Shown: piece by piece, positions 6,618-9,612 of the stretch | Position numbering within the stretch: position 1 is the first letter of the stretch | Layout: every line of letters starts with the position of its first letter | Assembly: GCA_027027485.1 (NCBI GenBank) | Contig: JALVLL010000178.1 | Span: 1-9,612 of the forward strand | Source of the DNA: Candidatus Bipolaricaulota bacterium | GTDB taxonomy: Bacteria > Bipolaricaulota > Bipolaricaulia > Bipolaricaulales > Bipolaricaulaceae | Direction: 5' to 3' | Length of the DNA stretch: 9,612 bases | Position numbers and translations under genes: made by a program | The notes under the pieces: model-generated | What the model was told of the DNA's origin: nothing | Databases searched by the model: none | Seen by the model: the letters and a program-made list of their open reading frames with translations, nothing else

Positions 6618-7171
6618 AGGGGGCCTCCGGGTGCGTTTAGATCACGAAGGAACTCGGAGCGCAGGATCCCCATGAGGATCACGTCGTGGAACCTCCCGTC
6701 CCGATAGAGGGCTCTGCGCCGCACCCCCTCTCGCACGAACCCCGCCTTTTCATAGCAGCGGATGGCCCTATCGTTGAAATCGAAGACTTCGAGCTCAACC
6801 CGGTTCAAGCCCAGCTCGAGAAAAGCGTACCGGAGCATGGTCCTTGTGGCCTCGGTCCCGTAGCCTTTGCCCCAGTAATCCCGCTCGCCGATCACGATCC
6901 CGAGCTTCGCCACCCGATTCACCCAATCGATCCGGTGTAAGCCGATGTTACCGATGTGGACCCATTCCTCGCCTTCCCTGATCTCGATGGCGAGGACGAT
7001 ATCGTCCCGGCGGGAAGGGAGGGACTCCACCCAGCGTTCCTCCTCAGCCCGGGACAGGGGCCGATACATGGTGAGGTACCGGCGCACCTCGGGATCGTTG
7101 AACCAACGGAGGAACCTGGGGACATCCTCCCGCTCTATCGCCCGAAGCCGCAAAGCCTTCCCGTAGATCAC
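6614..7171 (-). CDS. GNAT N-acetyltransferase, RimJ/RimL-like
   Basis: This 185-residue protein has the GNAT fold, which transfers an acetyl group from acetyl-CoA to an amine. LRLRAIEREDVPRFLRWFNDPEVRRYL (in parts, 7-33) is the usual opening of the RimJ/RimL group. The acetyl-CoA pyrophosphate loop is W100-G-K-G-Y-G105, followed by helix TEATRTML. N133 and RCYEKAGF (138-145) are the conserved Asn and Tyr-containing segment near the C-terminus, with Y140 the likely general acid. The substrate is unknown: a ribosomal protein N-terminus, polyamine, amino acid or antibiotic are all possible. The start is GTG at 7171-7169, the first usable codon after an in-frame TGA six bases upstream. It has no Shine-Dalgarno and lies inside a heptanucleotide repeat. 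The gene sits ten bases after the FAD dehydrogenase gene and overlaps nrnA by four bases. Confidence 0.85.
   Translation of the reverse strand: MIYGKALRLRAIEREDVPRFLRWFNDPEVRRYLTMYRPLSRAEEERWVESLPSRRDDIVLAIEIREGEEWVHIGNIGLHRIDWVNRVAKLGIVIGERDYWGKGYGTEATRTMLRYAFLELGLNRVELEVFDFNDRAIRCYEKAGFVREGVRRRALYRDGRFHDVILMGILRSEFLRDLNAPGGPL
6624..6628 (-). promoter_or_regulatory. Shine-Dalgarno that decides the TTG start of nrnA
   Basis: On the minus strand GGAGG lies inside the last codons of the GNAT gene, six bases before the TTG at 6617. It supports TTG as the true start, rather than a later internal codon. Confidence 0.6.
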
Positions 7172-7202
7172 TCGTCACACATCACCCATCACGCGTCACC
7201 GA
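7168..7202. repeat. Five-unit heptanucleotide tandem repeat (TCACNNN)
   Basis: On the plus strand five adjacent 7-mers are TCACTCG, TCACACA, TCACCCA, TCACGCG and TCACCGA. The first four bases are constant and the last three vary. The run contains the final codons and TGA stop (7184-7182) of the FAD dehydrogenase gene and the GTG start (7171-7169) of the GNAT gene. It resembles in design the short heptanucleotide tandem repeats (STRR) described in cyanobacteria, but no relationship is claimed. Confidence 0.8.
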
Positions 7203-8516
7203 TTTGATATGGCGGGCGGCGAGGAGCCCGGTGACTGCGGCGAAGACAATCCCCCGGGAGTGGCCCGAGGCGTCCCCTGCGACATAGAACCCCGGGAGCT
7301 CCGTCTCCATGCCCTTCTTCACCCGGTAGCGGGTGTCGTAGAACTTGATCTCGGGGGCATAGATCAGGGTCCCATCGGCGGCGAGCCCGGGGATGATCCG
7401 GTCCAGCCGCTCCAGGGCCTCCACGATGTCCATCACCACTCGATGCGGCAGGGCCATGGAGATATCGCCCGGGGTGTAATCCTCCAGGGTGGGCTGGATG
7501 GGCACGCGCCGGATCCTCTCCTCGGTGGAGCGGCGCCCCTTCTTCAAGTCCTTTAGGCGCTGGAGGATCGGACGGCCGCCGCCGATGGTGGTGGCGAGCT
7601 TGGCGATGGCCCGGCCGTATTCGGTGGTGTCCTCCACAGGATCGGTGAGCTCGATGTGGACGAGGAGGGCGAAGTTGGTGTTCTCGGTCTTCTTGTCGTT
7701 CTCGGCGTGGCCGTTCACGAGGACGAACTCCTCGTAGTCCTCCCGCACCACGAACCCCCGGGGGTTGGTGCAGAAGGTACGGACCATGTCATCGTAGGTG
7801 GAGGTGCGCATACGGAACTTGGCGTCGTACATCACCTGCTCGATGGGCTCGTAGAGCTCGGCGGGGAACTCCACCCGTACCCCTACATCCAAGGGGCCGA
7901 ACTGGGGCGCCACCCCCAGGGAGCGGGCCACGTCCCGCAGCCAATAGGCCCCGACCCTGCCGGGAGCGGCGATCACATAGCGGGCTTCGGCCTCGAGCCC
8001 TTCGCCCAACACCCGGAAGCCGTTCTCCCCCCGCTCGATCCGTTCCACCTTGGTTCCGAGGCGGAACTCGACCCCTTTCGCGAGGAGGTCACGGTAGAAG
8101 TTGTCGATCACCTCGCGGATGCGGGAGGTGCCGATGTGGCGTTGGCGTCCGGCGATGAACTCGATCCCCACCTCGGCGGCCTTCTTCTTGAGGGCGGCCA
8201 GGGCCTCGAGGTTCTCGCCGGAATACCGCTCCGGCGCGCCGTAGCGGGTGAAGGCCTCGTCCACCTCCTTGATCAGCGCCTCGAGCTCCGCGGGGCTGCA
8301 GCCGATGGCCGCGGGATCGCCCCCGATGCGGGGGGTGAGGTTGAGCTTGCCGTCGGAGAAGGTCCCGGCACCGCCTACCCCACAGGTGATGCTCTTGCGA
8401 GAGCGGGGATCGAGGCCCTTGTCCACCACCAACACCTCGAGCCCGGCCTCCGCGAGCTCCAGCGCGGCGAACATGCCCGCGGGGCCTGCCCCTACGATGA
8501 CGACGTCGTATTTCAT
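7182..8516 (-). CDS. FAD-dependent dehydrogenase of the COG2509 type
   Basis: This 444-residue flavoprotein opens with VVIVGAGPAGMFAALE, a Rossmann dinucleotide-binding loop G9-x-G11-x2-G14, with D32 at the end of the second strand to hold the FAD ribose. CGVGGAGTFSDGKL (45-58) is a hallmark of the uncharacterised COG2509 FAD-dependent dehydrogenases. FCTNPRGFVV and the C-terminal GFYVAGDASGHSRGI (409-423, second FAD contact at G414-D415) complete the fold. No membrane segment or signal peptide is seen, so it should be cytoplasmic. The physiological substrate is unknown. ATG 8516 is preceded by GAGGAG (8527-8522) at five bases, so the longer open frame reaching into fusA is not used. The last six codons (from S439) are made of the tandem repeat and are unlikely to be conserved. 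It heads the FAD-GNAT-nrnA unit and is divergent from fusA. Confidence 0.88.
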   Translation of the reverse strand: MKYDVVIVGAGPAGMFAALELAEAGLEVLVVDKGLDPRSRKSITCGVGGAGTFSDGKLNLTPRIGGDPAAIGCSPAELEALIKEVDEAFTRYGAPERYSGENLEALAALKKKAAEVGIEFIAGRQRHIGTSRIREVIDNFYRDLLAKGVEFRLGTKVERIERGENGFRVLGEGLEAEARYVIAAPGRVGAYWLRDVARSLGVAPQFGPLDVGVRVEFPAELYEPIEQVMYDAKFRMRTSTYDDMVRTFCTNPRGFVVREDYEEFVLVNGHAENDKKTENTNFALLVHIELTDPVEDTTEYGRAIAKLATTIGGGRPILQRLKDLKKGRRSTEERIRRVPIQPTLEDYTPGDISMALPHRVVMDIVEALERLDRIIPGLAADGTLIYAPEIKFYDTRYRVKKGMETELPGFYVAGDASGHSRGIVFAAVTGLLAARHIKSVTRDG

Positions 8517-8610
8517 CGCGTCTCCTCGAGCGAGAGAGCTTGGAACCGAAATGCAATGGTACCCCCAAGCCTGTATCCCCGCACCTCTGCACGCAAAACA
8601 TGGCTCCCCC

Positions 8611-8639
8611 TTGCCTTTTTCCCGCTTTTCAAGTAACAT
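8611..8639 (+). promoter_or_regulatory. Candidate sigma70-type promoter of fusA
   Basis: TTGCCT (8611-8616) and TAACAT (8634-8639) are separated by exactly 17 bases. Transcription would start near 8646, giving a leader of about 90 bases before fusA. This is the best-formed two-box promoter in the window. The divergent FAD gene begins 95 bases to its left. Confidence 0.55.
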
Positions 8640-8673
8640 CCGCCGCCGAAAACGGGTGGACTTTGGGGCTCCC

Positions 8674-8706
8674 AAGCCTTGGTTCCCACCAGGGCTTTTT
8701 CTTTTT
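8674..8706 (+). terminator. Intrinsic-terminator-like hairpin inside the fusA leader (possible attenuator)
   Basis: GCCTTGG (8676-8682) pairs with CCAGGGC (8689-8695) through one G-U pair, with a six-base loop. Two A-U pairs on the outside extend the stem. A T-rich tract, TTTTTCTTTTT (8696-8706), follows directly. It lies downstream of the candidate fusA promoter and before the fusA ribosome binding site. The only nearby upstream gene is transcribed away from it, so its obvious target is the fusA transcript itself. Confidence 0.5.
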
Positions 8707-8735
8707 GCCCAAGGGAAGGAAAAGAAGGAGGAAGT

Positions 8736-9612
<877 letters not shown>

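Noticed and set aside
7168..7202. The TCACNNN run as a CRISPR fragment
   Set aside because: The units are 7 bp and directly adjacent, with no spacers of 25-40 bp and no cas genes near.
8517..8610. A minus-strand promoter for the FAD gene (TTTTGC, 17 bases, TACAGG)
   Set aside because: The spacing is right but both boxes match poorly; similar matches occur by chance.
7656..8636. A 326-codon open frame on the plus strand opposite the FAD gene
   Set aside because: It is a shadow of the FAD dehydrogenase with no recognisable domain. Its Val/Leu/His/Gly-rich composition is typical of antisense frames in GC-rich DNA.

Overview
The window is GC-rich DNA packed with genes on both strands, with almost no non-coding space. 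The housekeeping proteins (SppA, PgsA, MutS, NrnA-type DHH phosphoesterase, EF-G) are bacterial in type, so the host is a bacterium. Its phylum cannot be fixed from the sequence. A deep-branching, possibly thermophilic lineage of the Bipolaricaulota (OP1) kind is a guess, based on GC content, dense packing and one archaeal-type gene.

Layout from left to right: a partial sppA (signal peptide peptidase) on the minus strand, entering from position 1 and starting at 937. Divergent from it, across an 81-bp gap, is a small Zn-ribbon protein (1019-1264, plus). It converges, with a 2-bp gap, on pgsA (1815-1267, minus). pgsA is divergent from mutS (1881-4385, plus). Thirteen bases after mutS comes a gene with the features of Pus10 (4399-5631, plus), the tRNA Psi54/Psi55 synthase known from archaea and eukaryotes. 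Its stop overlaps the stop of a three-gene minus-strand unit read from right to left: a COG2509-type FAD dehydrogenase (8516-7182), a GNAT acetyltransferase (7171-6614) and an NrnA-like DHH/DHHA1 phosphoesterase (6617-5628). Finally, a 219-bp leader region precedes fusA (8736 to the window end, plus, partial).

The most interesting item is the Pus10-like gene directly behind mutS in a bacterial setting. It carries the complete set of visible family landmarks: two CxxC pairs, a further Cys-rich knuckle, the GREDVD catalytic motif and the YVKE...SGDSGGTRPSL C-terminal motif. Other points of interest are an intrinsic-terminator-like hairpin inside the fusA leader, downstream of a well-formed promoter; a five-unit heptanucleotide tandem repeat that contains the stop of the FAD gene and the start of the GNAT gene; and -10-like boxes 8 to 9 bases before the start codons of sppA, pgsA and mutS, with no well-placed Shine-Dalgarno, which suggests leaderless or near-leaderless mRNAs.

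The genes cover membrane protein turnover (sppA), phospholipid synthesis (pgsA), mismatch repair (mutS), tRNA modification (pus10), nanoRNA or pAp turnover (nrnA-like) and translation elongation (fusA). They do not form one pathway. No CRISPR array, mobile element, tRNA or rRNA was seen.
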